A stretch of DNA of 64,000 nt from Halorussus pelagicus. Its GTDB lineage: Archaea > Halobacteriota > Halobacteria > Halobacteriales > Haladaptataceae. The notes below the pieces were generated by a model. It was not told where the DNA came from. It was given only the letters and a program-made list of their open reading frames with translations, and made no database searches. Within the stretch, counting starts at the first letter, position 1; each line of letters starts with the position of its first letter. The position numbers and the translations under genes were made by a program. This document shows, in pieces, positions 25,208 through 39,079 of this stretch. Location of the stretch: NCBI RefSeq assembly GCF_004087835.1, contig NZ_CP035119.1, forward strand, positions 1,364,001 through 1,428,000, given 5' to 3'.

Positions 25208-26263
25208 TCACTCTATGTCCACGCCCACGGCGTCTTCCACCGAGTCGAAGCCGTCGCGTTCGAGCAGGTCGAGCAGGCCCTCGTTGATGTCGCGGGCGAC
25301 GGACGGGCCGCGATAGACCAGTCCGGTGTAGAGTTGCACTACGCGTGCGCCCGCGCGAATCTTTTCGTACGCGCCTTCCGCAGTGGACACGCCCCCGACG
25401 CCGACCACCGGCACGTCCACGCGCTCGGCGACGAACCGGACCATCTCGGTAGCCCGCGACTCGATGGGCTTGCCCGACAGACCGCCCTCCTCCGCGCGGT
25501 TGTGACTCTTGAGGGTGTCCGGTCGGTCGGTTGTGGTGTTCGTCGCAATGACGCCGTCGAGACCGAGTTCGTTCACGAGGTCCAGCGCGTCCTCGACGGC
25601 GGGGTCCGGCAGGTCGGGCGAGAGTTTGACGAGGAGCGGACTCGCCCCCGCGTCGAGCAGCGTGGTGAGGATGGCCTCCATCGAGTCGCGGTTCTGGAGG
25701 TCGCGGAACCCCTCGGAGTTGGGGCAGGAGACGTTGACGACAAAGAAGTCGCCGCCGTCGGCGACGCGCCGGTAGGTGTAGCGGTAGTCCTTGGGGGCGT
25801 CGTCGATGGCAACGTGTTCGGTCTTGGCAAGATTGACTCCGACAGGAACGTCCACGTCCGCGCCCGTGAGGCGCTCGCCGACTACGTCCGCCCCGTGATT
25901 GTTCAAACCCATCCGGTTGACGATGCCTTCGTCCTCGCGGAGGCGGAACATCCGCGGGCGGGCGTTGCCCGATTGCGGATCGGCCGTGACGCCGCCGACT
26001 TCGACGGATCCGAATCCGAGACTCGCCAGCGTTGATGGCACTTCGGCGTTCTTGTCGAACCCGGCCGCGACGCCGACCGGGTTGGGGAACGTCTGGTCGA
26101 ACGCCTCGACTCGGAGTCGGTCGTCGTTGACGACGTATCGCGCTCGGAGCGCGTCAGTGAGCGGTGTTCCCTGCGCGGCGCGCATCCCCGCGTGGACCAC
26201 GCTATGGGCCGTCTCCGGGGGGAGACCGAACAGAAGTGGTTTCACCGACTGGTAGGCATTCAT
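25208..26263 (-). CDS. pyrD: dihydroorotate dehydrogenase (class 2, quinone)
   Basis: FMN enzyme of pyrimidine synthesis, membrane-associated. 351 aa. The N-terminal amphipathic helices (MNAYQSVKPLLFGLPPETAH) are the quinone/membrane anchor of class 2. FMN and active-site blocks are NPVGVAAGFDKNAE, SVEVGGVTADPQ, NRMGLNNHG, VVNVSCPNSEG (catalytic Ser of class 2) and GVGGVSTAEGAYEKIRAGA. The gene is convergent with pheT. The small AbrB-like gene lies upstream on the same strand, 45 bases away. Confidence 0.93.
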   Translation of the reverse strand: MNAYQSVKPLLFGLPPETAHSVVHAGMRAAQGTPLTDALRARYVVNDDRLRVEAFDQTFPNPVGVAAGFDKNAEVPSTLASLGFGSVEVGGVTADPQSGNARPRMFRLREDEGIVNRMGLNNHGADVVGERLTGADVDVPVGVNLAKTEHVAIDDAPKDYRYTYRRVADGGDFFVVNVSCPNSEGFRDLQNRDSMEAILTTLLDAGASPLLVKLSPDLPDPAVEDALDLVNELGLDGVIATNTTTDRPDTLKSHNRAEEGGLSGKPIESRATEMVRFVAERVDVPVVGVGGVSTAEGAYEKIRAGARVVQLYTGLVYRGPSVARDINEGLLDLLERDGFDSVEDAVGVDIE

Positions 26264-26308
26264 CGTACGTTTACCCAGACTCCGGTAGCAAAAGTCTCTC
26301 GTTCCACC

Positions 26309-26506
26309 TTAGAATTCGTGTTCGACCTCGTCTTTGTCGGCTTTCTGAATGATGATTTTGTCTTCCCTGACGCGCACGAACACCTCGTCGCCGATGTCCA
26401 TGCCAGCGACGGCGAGTTCGTCCTCGTGAAGATTGATGTGGACGTTGTGATACTCGCCGTCCTCGCCTTTTGCGCCACTCGGGCTAAGCTTCTTTTTCCG
26501 TACCAT
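26309..26506 (-). CDS. AbrB-like small DNA-binding protein candidate
   Basis: 65 aa. A basic start MVRKKKLSPSG is followed by a beta-rich body (YHNVHINLHEDELAVAGMDIG, EVFVRVREDKIIIQKAD) with the L-x-E-x-G-x-x-x-G-D-x-V/V-x-V pattern of swapped-hairpin AbrB/MazE proteins. The pattern suggests a dimeric transcription factor; I cannot assign a target. It could form an operon with pyrD. The start is the ATG at 26504-26506. Confidence 0.7.
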   Translation of the reverse strand: MVRKKKLSPSGAKGEDGEYHNVHINLHEDELAVAGMDIGDEVFVRVREDKIIIQKADKDEVEHEF

Positions 26507-26709
26507 CGCGGTATCGTGCGCGTAAGTTCGCCCCAGATTATACTTAAGTGTTTTCTACCGGCCGACTCGCTGCTCACACTAGCCGCCGTTTCTCACCGAC
26601 TTCGACTCCCGTATTCGACTTCCACGGCTGGTTCGAACTGCCGGGAAAAACGCCCGAGGGGACGAATATAGTATATAAAACCTACGACCAAAACGGCTCA
26701 TATCGGCGA

Positions 26710-26719
26710 TATATTTATA
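26710..26719 (+). promoter_or_regulatory. TATA box of the MC1 gene
   Basis: TATATTTATA lies 36 bases before the ATG at 26756. That leaves a short leader carrying a Shine-Dalgarno GGAGG (26744-26748) complementary to the 16S 3' end. Confidence 0.75.
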
Positions 26720-26755
26720 GTGGGTCCTGTGCTGGATTGTCATGGAGGAAAAATC

Positions 26756-27064
26756 ATGGTACGTGAAGACGGTAAACGGAATTTTGCGCTTCGAGAAACG
26801 AGCGGTGACGAGAGCAGTGTCTTCTCAGGAAACACTCCGCGACAGGCCGCACTGAAGGCGGCCCGTCGTCTCAGTCCGGCGTCGTCAGAAGACGCCGCGG
26901 ACCGAACCGAAATTCGACTTCGAGAGAAAGGCACCGACAAGGTACATATCTACGAAGGCTGGGCGTGGCACGAGTCCGCACCTGATGACAAACCTGACTG
27001 GATGCCGGGCGAGATCACCGAAGCCAACGTCTCGAAGCAGGGTATCGAGCACCTCGATGAGTAA
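26756..27064 (+). CDS. hmc: non-histone chromosomal protein MC1
   Basis: 102 aa DNA-bending architectural protein. The family sequence runs through the whole chain: GKRNFALRET, ESSVFSGNTPRQAALKAARR, IRLREKGTDKVHIYEGW and PDWMPGEITEANVSKQGIEHL. Trp residues match those used in DNA contact in methanogen MC1. The start is fixed by the Shine-Dalgarno GGAGG seven bases upstream; an ATG at 26742 is in another frame. The gene ends about 250 bases before the first rRNA promoter. In contrast to most genes here it has a proper leader. Confidence 0.9.
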   Translation: MVREDGKRNFALRETSGDESSVFSGNTPRQAALKAARRLSPASSEDAADRTEIRLREKGTDKVHIYEGWAWHESAPDDKPDWMPGEITEANVSKQGIEHLDE

Positions 27065-27301
27065 CGCGGCCGGAAACAACTCACCCGTTTTCGCTTTTCC
27101 ACGAGCGACGCCTGTCTCGAACGCGACACTTGCACAGCTGTCGGCTCGTTAACGGCCGTTCTGCGTCCAGAAGACCCACTCGCCGGAACGAGGCGTACGA
27201 TTGTTCGGTCCGTCTCTCGCACTAACCCGAGAGTTATCGCTACCTCGTACGGCAAATCGAGCGATTGGCGTGTCACGTCATTGCACCTCGAAGAAGATTC
27301 A

Positions 27302-27725
27302 GTTCGACGGTGTTAAGTGTATCTCGGCCATTCGTTGCAATGTACGCGAGGTCTGGTGGTTTGGGCCTCCGGGAAACGGCGAAAAATCGACGCCTTTTAA
27401 GGCGTCTACGCTGTTTCTCGAAATTAGCTCCGATTCGTTGCCCTTTACTGTACTGGTGCAGTCGAGTTGGGTGGACGCGTCGTCGTGCGATTCGAGACGG
27501 CGAACACGCACCCAATCCGACGGCCTTAAGTGTAAAAGGGTACTCGGATTGGATGTGAACGTGCTTTCGGGGGTCTTCCCACCGAAAGACGACCACGGTT
27601 CGTTGCCCTTATCCGATGCGGGCACCTCGAACCAAAAGCAGAGAAAGATACGATGCGATTCGCGGAACGTTCAATCCGCTCCGCACTCTCGGACCGCCGC
27701 CGAGGTTCGATGGGTTTATAACCCA
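27302..27725 (+). promoter_or_regulatory. rrnA tandem promoter array
   Basis: Repeated elements of the form TTCGACGGTGTTAAGTGTA. TATA-like cores lie at 27313 (TTAAGTGTA), 27395 (TTTTAAG), 27526 (TTAAGTGTA) and 27605 (CTTATCC), and 27714 has TTTATAA inside a hairpin CGATGGG-N7-CCCATCG. Multiple tandem promoters with this CGACGG-N-TTAAGTG type are known for haloarchaeal rRNA operons. The whole stretch 27065-27931 holds no gene. Confidence 0.75.
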
Positions 27726-27931
27726 TCGACGCCAACGTTCAGGTCCGAAGAAGATGAGGATTCCACCCCTGCGGTCCGCCGTACACGATGGAATCTGATG
27801 TTAGCCCTGGCAGTTCGGTGACACCCGACCAACGGTTTGGTTTGGAGTCGTCGAACTGACGGACCATAGAAGATAGACACGATATATGTGTCTCCGCCAG
27901 AAACCCACCGAGCCACTAGTGCTCGGCAACC

Positions 27932-29403
<1,472 letters not shown>

Positions 29404-29556
29404 AACGCACGGGACCATCCCCGACGGGGATGGCCCACAGACTCGTCCGTCATTGTGACGGACACGCGAGGGTTCCTCGACGACTTCGACCGCTTCGGTG
29501 GTCGGGCACCTTCGAACTGCCAGGGCTAATATTCATACCTCCCTGAATGGGGAGGT

Positions 29557-29628
29557 GGGCCCATAGCTCAGTGGTAGAGTGCCTCCTTTGCAAGGAGGAT
29601 GCCCTGGGTTCAAATCCCAGTGGGTCCA
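29557..29628 (+). tRNA. tRNA-Ala (anticodon TGC) in the rrnA spacer
   Basis: 72 bases. Acceptor GGGCCCA/TGGGTCC, D stem GCTC/GAGT, anticodon arm CCTCC-TTTGCAA-GGAGG (anticodon TGC), T arm CTGGG-TTCAAAT-CCCAG, discriminator A. tRNA-Ala in the 16S-23S spacer is the usual haloarchaeal arrangement. Confidence 0.97.
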
Positions 29629-29646
29629 TGCCGTGGTGCGAATTAA

Positions 29647-29670
29647 ACCGTGTTCCTTAAGTGGAAGACG
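29647..29670 (+). promoter_or_regulatory. internal spacer promoter, rrnA
   Basis: CCGTGTTCCTTAAGTGGAAG repeats the CCTTAAGTG core of the upstream rRNA promoters. It lies 20 bases behind tRNA-Ala and 200 bases before 23S. The same element is in rrnB although the sequence around it differs. Confidence 0.55.
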
Positions 29671-29854
29671 GCGCAACGATTCAATCCACACTAACCGATG
29701 CACTACACCGTGAGAGCGCGTGTAGGAAGGGTTCGATGCACGCTCCTACACCACCTGTAGGACGTGACGATGACGACCGTATGTACGTGCAATCCAGGCG
29801 TCCACTGGATCCGATGCAGTCAATCCGGGTCACAGTGCGATGTTTACCAACAGC

Positions 29855-32764
<2,910 letters not shown>

Positions 32765-32855
32765 CATTCATCACCGCACTGCGCCCGATTGATTACATCG
32801 GGTCCAGGCGCAAACTGGATTGCACAAAACACATACGGTCGTTTGCATCGAGCTA

Positions 32856-32899
32856 CCGACGTTGGACAATTGTTCGCGGTTCGATTCCGCGAGTCGGCG
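32856..32899 (+). ncRNA. mini-tRNA-like element before 5S rRNA, rrnA
   Basis: CCGAC (32856-32860) pairs with GTCGG (32893-32897) and encloses a T-arm-like hairpin TCGCGG-TTCGATT-CCGCGA. It ends directly before 5S. In Haloferax volcanii the 5S 5' end is matured by tRNase Z acting on such a tRNA-like structure, so this is probably its recognition site. Confidence 0.65.
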
Positions 32900-33023
32900 T
32901 TAAGGCGGCCAGAGCGGTGGGGTAAACACCCGTACCCATCCCGAACACGGAAGTTAAGCCCGCCTGCGTTTCGGGGAGTACTGGAGTGCGCGAGCCTCTG
33001 GGAAATCCGATTCGCCGCCTACC
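32900..33023 (+). rRNA. 5S ribosomal RNA, rrnA
   Basis: About 124 bases from TTAAGGCGGCCAGAGCGG to GCCGCCTACC. The terminal helix TAAGGCGGC/GCCGCCTA is complementary. The core CCCGTACCCATCCCGAACAC is conserved. Confidence 0.95.
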
Positions 33024-33040
33024 ATTCATACTGTCACCCT

Positions 33041-33068
33041 CTTCAGGAAGTAGTCCTGAAGGGGGTTT
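33041..33068 (+). terminator. rrnA terminator hairpin
   Basis: CTTCAGGA-AGTAG-TCCTGAAG is a perfect 8-base stem followed by GGGGTTTTG. The same element ends rrnB. Confidence 0.7.
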
Positions 33069-33238
33069 TGTATTTCGAACGCGACGATGCTCACTGTCGT
33101 TCAACCCATCTGTCGAGATACAGTGACCGAAACAATCATTTTGAAGCGCGGAGAGAGTTCCGTACCGAACGTGACCAAGATTTCGACTGTAACTATCACC
33201 GCTTCGAACACTTTCTTGCCGTCAGTAGGCTTGTAGCG

Positions 33239-34051
33239 ATGGGACAGACGCACCGAGACCCGGACCTTCGAGACCTGACCCTCCACATCGGGCAGGAGGA
33301 CCGACTGTTAGAGCGTGCGGGCCACACCTCTGCATCCACCGACCTCGTACTCGCACCGGTACAGCTACACCGTCGAAACCTCCAGCGACGGCTTCGGGAG
33401 GACCGACTACCGAAGGATGCGTTCGAGTTCACCGACCCGGCCGACGTTGCCCGTCGCGTGCTTCGAGCGGTCGGGGAATCGACAGATGCGCTCGACCGCA
33501 TCGACCGTCTCTCGGTACTCCGTTCGATACTGTTGAACGAGGACGGCAAAGCGTCGCCGAGCGACCGCCCTCGGATTCCGAACGTCACGACCGACCCGAA
33601 GACCGTCGAACAGCTTCGGTCGGAGGTGGAGTCCGTGACGAACTACCACCCCGAGAGAATGGATTCCCTTCGGGGTACAGCAGACGAACTATCCGTACCG
33701 ATAGACGCCGATTCGACGGCATTGATCGACCTCGCGGTGGGTATCGAGCGCGCGCTCCGCTGTCGGTCCTCACGAGCGGTTTCGAACGTGCAACTCCTGC
33801 GACGGGCGACGCGTCGAATCGGGACCACGGACGGGTCCGCGTGGAACGACGCGTATCCCGACATCGAGTGCGTCTCGCTCGTCGGCGTGAGTAGCGTTTC
33901 CGCGACGCAGGCCGACGTTCTCCGTGTACTCCTCGACGAGACGAACGTAGGTGTTCACGTACACTTCCGACGCGGAACTGGCGACTATCTCGCCGAGCGT
34001 ATCCCCGACTTGCTCGACGTGGCCGACCCCGGCGCGGTGATATTCGAATGA
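33239..34051 (+). CDS. AddB-like N-terminal protein of a helicase-nuclease cassette
   Basis: 270 aa from the ATG at 33239; the frame is open upstream through 5S, so the start is a judgement. It starts MGQTHRDPDLRDLTLHIGQ, then ASTDLVLAPVQLHRRNLQRRL. No GKT/S P-loop is seen, so ATP binding is unlikely. Later strands (CVSLVGVSSVSATQADVLRVL, HVHFRRG) resemble the helicase 1A/2A half of AddB/RecC-type inactivated SF1 proteins. The stop overlaps the next ATG (ATGA), making a tight three-gene operon. The assignment rests mainly on its neighbours. Confidence 0.6.
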   Translation: MGQTHRDPDLRDLTLHIGQEDRLLERAGHTSASTDLVLAPVQLHRRNLQRRLREDRLPKDAFEFTDPADVARRVLRAVGESTDALDRIDRLSVLRSILLNEDGKASPSDRPRIPNVTTDPKTVEQLRSEVESVTNYHPERMDSLRGTADELSVPIDADSTALIDLAVGIERALRCRSSRAVSNVQLLRRATRRIGTTDGSAWNDAYPDIECVSLVGVSSVSATQADVLRVLLDETNVGVHVHFRRGTGDYLAERIPDLLDVADPGAVIFE

Positions 34052-35340
34052 GACCAGAGAGGCTCGCCCTCTCCCGACCGCTCGACGTGCCGGACGTGCC
34101 CGTCGCCGAGGTAGTGGCGACGACGTACCGCGCCGAGGCGCGGACCGCGATGGCGCTGGTTGCCGCGCTCCGTGACCGGGCCGTACCGATTCGTGACCTC
34201 GCGGTCGTCGTGCGCGACCTCGACACTTACGAGGAACCGCTCGGCCGCGCCGCGGTGCAGTACGGCGTCGCTCCGGTGTTCTGGACCCAACTCCGAGTCA
34301 CGCGGACGCGCCCCTACGCGCTCGTGGAGTCGGTATGCGAACTTCTGGACACGGACGAACCCGACCCCGAGACGCTGTTTCGGCCGCTCGAACACCGATG
34401 GGCACCGCCGTCGGCGTCGGAAGCCGACTGGCCGCTCGACCCGGCCGTGCTTCGGACGGCGAGACGCGCGGTTCCGAGCGAGAATCGCCCCGTCGAGGCG
34501 TGGTGTGAGACGTTCCAAGCGACCCCAGAAATCGACGACCGGCTCGCGGTCTTCGCCGAGTGGGTGACTGAGCGTCCCGACCCGACGCCAGAGACCGTCG
34601 TCTCTGTCCTCGACAGTGTCGTCGCGGCTTACGAGGAAGTCGGACTTCCCGTGACGAAAGCGAACGACTCGCCCGCGCTCATGGAAACCGAAACTGACGC
34701 TCGCGCCGTGGTCCGCGTGGCGGATCTCGTCGAGCAGGTCGGCGAGAAGTACGCCGACCGTCTCGAAGGCGAAACGCTCGACGCCGCGTGGAGTAGCGTC
34801 GCGGACCTGTGCGGTCTGCTTGCCACGCAGCGCCCCGGTCGGCGCGAACACTCCAACGCTCGCGCGCTCGACGTATTGGAAGCTAATGACGTTTGGATGC
34901 TCGACATTCCGTACGTCGTCGCGGTCGGCCTGACCGACGGCGAGTGGCCACAGGAGACCGACAGCACCGTTCCCTCGGAGCTACAGGAGGCGATTCTCAC
35001 CGGCGACGGGGAGGCGGCGAATCTCGCGCCCCGGACCGCGTGGACCGACGGCCGGGACCGAGACCAGTTCGCCGACACGCTCAGCGCCGCCCGAAACGGT
35101 CTCGTCGTGACGCGTCACACCGAGAGCGTTGACGGCGACGAGAAACGCCCGTCACCGTTTCTCGCCCGTCTCGACCTCGAAACCGTCTCCGACGCTGACC
35201 GGCGACGACTCGTGGGTTCCGACCGTGAACTCCCGGACGCGATTCGGGGGATGTTCTCCGACGAAGTGAGAGGTGGCAAGGCAGAAGACGAAGGGGGAAG
35301 CAACGAGACGAGCGACGACCGAACGGAGGGAGACCGATGA
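34048..35340 (+). CDS. AddB-like C-terminal helicase-fold protein
   Basis: 430 aa. Its opening segment (VVATTYRAEARTAMALVAAL, IRDLAVVVRDLDTYEEPLGRA) looks like the second RecA domain of SF1 repair helicases (y.diaVl.rd...Y...l). The block LDIPYVVAVGLTDGEWPQE matches the AddB/UvrD vvaVGl..g.wP motif, and ARNGLVVTRHTE matches motif VI without its full arginine set. No nuclease domain is visible. Together with the preceding gene it looks like AddB split in two. It overlaps both neighbours by four bases. Confidence 0.65.
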   Translation: MRPERLALSRPLDVPDVPVAEVVATTYRAEARTAMALVAALRDRAVPIRDLAVVVRDLDTYEEPLGRAAVQYGVAPVFWTQLRVTRTRPYALVESVCELLDTDEPDPETLFRPLEHRWAPPSASEADWPLDPAVLRTARRAVPSENRPVEAWCETFQATPEIDDRLAVFAEWVTERPDPTPETVVSVLDSVVAAYEEVGLPVTKANDSPALMETETDARAVVRVADLVEQVGEKYADRLEGETLDAAWSSVADLCGLLATQRPGRREHSNARALDVLEANDVWMLDIPYVVAVGLTDGEWPQETDSTVPSELQEAILTGDGEAANLAPRTAWTDGRDRDQFADTLSAARNGLVVTRHTESVDGDEKRPSPFLARLDLETVSDADRRRLVGSDRELPDAIRGMFSDEVRGGKAEDEGGSNETSDDRTEGDR

Positions 35341-38300
35341 GCGAAGGGCCGATTCGACTCGCTGGTGCCCAACGCGCTATCCGCGACGCGTACTTCGACC
35401 ACGACTCGGGCCTATTTGCGCTCGACTGCGTGCCGGGGTCGGGCAAGTCGGTCGTCGCTCATCACGTCGCCGCCGAGGACGTACTCCGGCGATACGCCGA
35501 CGGGGACCGGACGCCCGCCCAGCACGTCGCAGTCGTCTCGTTCAACCGTGACGAGGCCGCCGACATCGTGCCGTCGGTCTGCGAGCGACTGCGCGAACTC
35601 GTCGAACACGACCTCGTTCCCGCGGCCGAGGGAGTCACCGAGGCCGAACTGTCGTTCCTGATTCAGCGCGTCCGGCGTGCGCCCTTCGCCGGAACGATAG
35701 ATAGCCTCTTGCACGACGTGTTGCAGGATATCGCCCGAGCGGTCGGGTTCGAGGAGACGCCAGCGGTCGGCAACGACGCGCTCCTGAAGCGCGTTCACGC
35801 CGAGTGCTACGAGCGCGTCCGGACGGACCCGGACTACGCCGGGCGACTCGACCGACTCGAAGCCGCGTACCCCGACGACGAGTACGAGGACGACCCCGCG
35901 GACATGCTCGAACGGGCGGTCGCGTACTGTCGCAATCGCCGACTCTCGACGCCCGAGTTCGCGGCCGAACTCGAACGGACGGTCGAGACCGTCTACGCCG
36001 AGGGTCCCACGGAGTCGTTCGCCGACATCGCCGCCGCCATCGACCGATGCGTGGGCGGCCGCGCGGGCGACCGACCGAGCGAATCCGCGTCCGACGACCT
36101 CGACGCCGAGGAGCGAGCGCGCGCCGTCGCCGCCGACCAGCGATTGCACGACGAGTGGCGGGCGCGCGTCGAGGATTTCCGCGCGGTCCTCGACGCGTAC
36201 CGACGCGCGTACCGCGAGAACTTGCGGGAGTACGCCGTCGTCTCGCACACCGACGCCGCGTATCTCGTTGACCGATACTTCGAGGGGAAACTCGGTGGAT
36301 GCGACGACGCCCGCGAACGCCTCCGCGAGCGGTACGCCGGGCGCATCCGGAGTCTCCTCGTGGACGAGGCCCAAGACGTTTCGGCGGTCCAGCACGCCGC
36401 GCTCTCGCATCTAGTCGGTCCCGACGCTCGGGTGTTCGTCTGCGGAGACACGCTCCAGAGCATCTACCGCTGGCGACACGCCGACCCGACGCTGTTCGAG
36501 TCGGCTGTCGCCGACGGCGAGTATCTCGGCGTCGATTGGGACACCCACGAGAGTCGGACTGCGACGACGACGTACCGGTGCGTCCCCGAAATCGCGGCCG
36601 CCATCGACGCCGTCGCCCGACCGATTTTCACCGACTCCGCGCGTGGGAACGTCGGCGACCTCGACGTGGCGTACCCGTCGCTCGACCCCGCCCGCGACGC
36701 CACCGACGACGCGAGCGTTCACGTCGCGTCGTTCGGCGGCCTCGGGTCTCCCGGTTCGTCGCAGTGGGTCAGTCCTGACGACGGAACCGGCGAGGCCGAC
36801 ATTCTGGCGAGGTACCTCTCGAAGGGACTCGCCGACGGGACGTTCACCGATGAGGACGGCGACGCCTTCGATATCACCGTGCTGTTCCGGCGGGGCACCC
36901 GGATGAGCGAGTACGAGGCGGCGTTCGCCGCCGAGGAACTTCGCGTGTGGAACGCGACGGGGAACCTCTTCGATAGCCCGGCCGTCGAAACCGTCCTCGC
37001 GGTCTGCGAGTGGCTGGTCGAACCCGGCGACCCCGAGCGAACCGCGGCGCTCGTCGCCGAGTCGCATCTCGGACTCGCAGACCTCCAAGCGACCTTCGAG
37101 AGCAACGACTGGGACCTCGACGCCGTTGCCGACGAGGGTGCGCTCGACGATTCGCTCACTGACGGCCCTAACTCCTGCACTGACGCACCCGACTCGCTCA
37201 CCGACCCCCAGCGCGACGCGCTCGCGGGACTCCGACGACTCCGCGACCGGCGCGGCGACTTCGAGCGGCGACCGGCCGCGACCTACGTCGAGGACGTTAT
37301 CGAGGCGCTCGCGCTCCGCGCCGACCCCCACGACCGATTCGGCGACCTCGACGCCCGCCAGCGAGTCGCGGACCTCGACGCGCTCGCGGAGGCAATCGCC
37401 GGATGGGAGACCGGAGAGCAATTCGACCCGCGAACGCTTGCGGACCTCGTCGCGCCGTTCCGAGAAAATCCCGCTGAGGGTCCAGACCGGCCGAGCGCGG
37501 CCGACACGGACCACGATGTGGAGTTCCGGACGGTCCATCGAGCTAAGGGCGACGAGAGCGACGTGGTCGTCCTCGCGGACCCCGGCTTCGACAGCTGGTC
37601 GAGAGGTCCCCACGACCAGCGGTTCGTCGCGCAGGGGGGCGTCGCCGGTCTTGCCCCGCCGACGGACGCCGACGTTCCTGGCGACATCTCGCTTCCGGGA
37701 GTCGGTAGCCTCTACGCCCCCGCCGAGTCGGACGACGACGGTGGCCCGCCGTGGGGCGGTTCCGGCGGCTCCGGGAAGCGTGACGCTGGACTCCGGTGGG
37801 CGTCGGCGCGCTGGTGTGACACCGTGACCGACGCCGCCGACCGTGACGTGCTGGTCGGCCCGGCGCGCCTCCAGCGCGTCGCGGCGAACGAGCGCGCCGA
37901 ACTCTGGCGACTCCTCTACGTCGCGCTCACTCGCGCCCGCGACCACCTCGTCGTCGCGCTTCCTCGGTCGATGCCCGACGACCGACCGCGAGATAGATGG
38001 CTCGACGCCGTTCGGGACGGTCTCCGGTTCGCCGACGATTGTACCGAGTCGTACGCGTTCGACCCTGCCGGAGACGAATCTGCCGAGACATCCCCGAACG
38101 CTGGGCCGGGCGGAACATCGGTGGAAGACGAACCGGACGCGACGCCCGTGGAAGTCGGGGTCAACGACGTGGACTTTTTCGCGCACTCCGACGCCGAGAA
38201 GTCACTCCCTGACCCCGACGTGGCGGTTACCCCGCCCCGCCGCGACGAACTCGCGCCGTGGGTCCCCCGATTCGTCGAGCCGAGCACGATGTACCAACTG

Positions 38301-39002
38301 ACCGAGGACCCCGACCGATACGTCCTCGACCACCTGCTCGGCGGGTCGCTCCACACCGACGCCGGTGATCTGCCCGACGATCTTCCCCTGCGATTCGACC
38401 GACTCGGACCCGAGGCCGTCGGGTCGTGTCTCCACGACGTGCTGACGAAACTCGTCGTGCGCGGCGTCTCCGAGTCGGCCCTCCGCGCGACGGGCGAGGA
38501 AGTTGAGGCCGCCTTTGATGAGGCTCTGCGCGAGTGCGAGGCGCGAATCGGCGAGGCCGAACGCGCCGGGTTGTTGACCTTCTTCGAGGAGTACGTCCTC
38601 GAAGACTTCCTCGCGTCGGACCTCTGGGACCGACTCCGGACTGCCGAGAGCGTCGCTGTCGAGACGCCCATCGACGGACTGGTCGAAGTCGAGGGCGTCG
38701 AAGTCGAGATGCACGGCGAGGCCGATTTCGTCCTCGAACTGCCCTCCGGCGAGCGATACGTCACCGACGCGAAAATCTCGCTCGCGGAGACAACCCCGGA
38801 GACGCGACGGCGTTACAAACTCCAAGTGGCCGCCTACGGCTACCTCTTCGAGCGAGAAAGCGCGTCGTCGGTCCCGGTACACCGAACCGTCGAGACGTTC
38901 GGCGTGACCCAGCGGACAGTCACCTCGGAGTTACCGCTGGCCGTCGTCGAACGCCGACTCTCCGGACTCCTCGACGACCGACCGCTGCGTTCCGGGGAGT
39001 AG
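35337..39002 (+). CDS. AddA/UvrD-like helicase with C-terminal RecB-type nuclease
   Basis: 1,221 aa. SF1 helicase motifs: Walker A CVPGSGKS (31-38), motif II LLVDEAQDVS, motif III FVCGDTLQSIYRWRHAD, motif IV TTYRCVP, motif V FRTVHRAKGDESDVVVLADPG, motif VI LLYVALTRARDHLVVA. The C-terminal PD-(D/E)XK domain has HGEAD (D1130), D1144-A-K1146 and Q1163-x3-Y1167, the RecB signature. This is the AddA architecture for double-strand break end processing. It is the third gene of the cassette with the split AddB-like proteins. Confidence 0.85.
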   Translation: MSEGPIRLAGAQRAIRDAYFDHDSGLFALDCVPGSGKSVVAHHVAAEDVLRRYADGDRTPAQHVAVVSFNRDEAADIVPSVCERLRELVEHDLVPAAEGVTEAELSFLIQRVRRAPFAGTIDSLLHDVLQDIARAVGFEETPAVGNDALLKRVHAECYERVRTDPDYAGRLDRLEAAYPDDEYEDDPADMLERAVAYCRNRRLSTPEFAAELERTVETVYAEGPTESFADIAAAIDRCVGGRAGDRPSESASDDLDAEERARAVAADQRLHDEWRARVEDFRAVLDAYRRAYRENLREYAVVSHTDAAYLVDRYFEGKLGGCDDARERLRERYAGRIRSLLVDEAQDVSAVQHAALSHLVGPDARVFVCGDTLQSIYRWRHADPTLFESAVADGEYLGVDWDTHESRTATTTYRCVPEIAAAIDAVARPIFTDSARGNVGDLDVAYPSLDPARDATDDASVHVASFGGLGSPGSSQWVSPDDGTGEADILARYLSKGLADGTFTDEDGDAFDITVLFRRGTRMSEYEAAFAAEELRVWNATGNLFDSPAVETVLAVCEWLVEPGDPERTAALVAESHLGLADLQATFESNDWDLDAVADEGALDDSLTDGPNSCTDAPDSLTDPQRDALAGLRRLRDRRGDFERRPAATYVEDVIEALALRADPHDRFGDLDARQRVADLDALAEAIAGWETGEQFDPRTLADLVAPFRENPAEGPDRPSAADTDHDVEFRTVHRAKGDESDVVVLADPGFDSWSRGPHDQRFVAQGGVAGLAPPTDADVPGDISLPGVGSLYAPAESDDDGGPPWGGSGGSGKRDAGLRWASARWCDTVTDAADRDVLVGPARLQRVAANERAELWRLLYVALTRARDHLVVALPRSMPDDRPRDRWLDAVRDGLRFADDCTESYAFDPAGDESAETSPNAGPGGTSVEDEPDATPVEVGVNDVDFFAHSDAEKSLPDPDVAVTPPRRDELAPWVPRFVEPSTMYQLTEDPDRYVLDHLLGGSLHTDAGDLPDDLPLRFDRLGPEAVGSCLHDVLTKLVVRGVSESALRATGEEVEAAFDEALRECEARIGEAERAGLLTFFEEYVLEDFLASDLWDRLRTAESVAVETPIDGLVEVEGVEVEMHGEADFVLELPSGERYVTDAKISLAETTPETRRRYKLQVAAYGYLFERESASSVPVHRTVETFGVTQRTVTSELPLAVVERRLSGLLDDRPLRSGE

Positions 39003-39046
39003 GGCGTCGCCAGTTTCTCGCTGTATTTATCGATGCGGCTGAAGAT

Positions 39047-39056
39047 AGATATATAT
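39047..39056 (+). promoter_or_regulatory. TATA box of the lipoprotein gene
   Basis: AGATATATAT ends 24 bases before the ATG at 39080, fitting a leaderless transcript separate from the helicase operon. Confidence 0.65.
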
Positions 39057-39079
39057 GTTAGCGGAACCGAACGAAAACT

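Noticed and set aside
33994-34060. The AddB-like split as a sequencing frameshift
   Set aside because: The junction is a clean ATGA overlap like the next gene pair and contains no homopolymer; a true split is more likely, though not proven.
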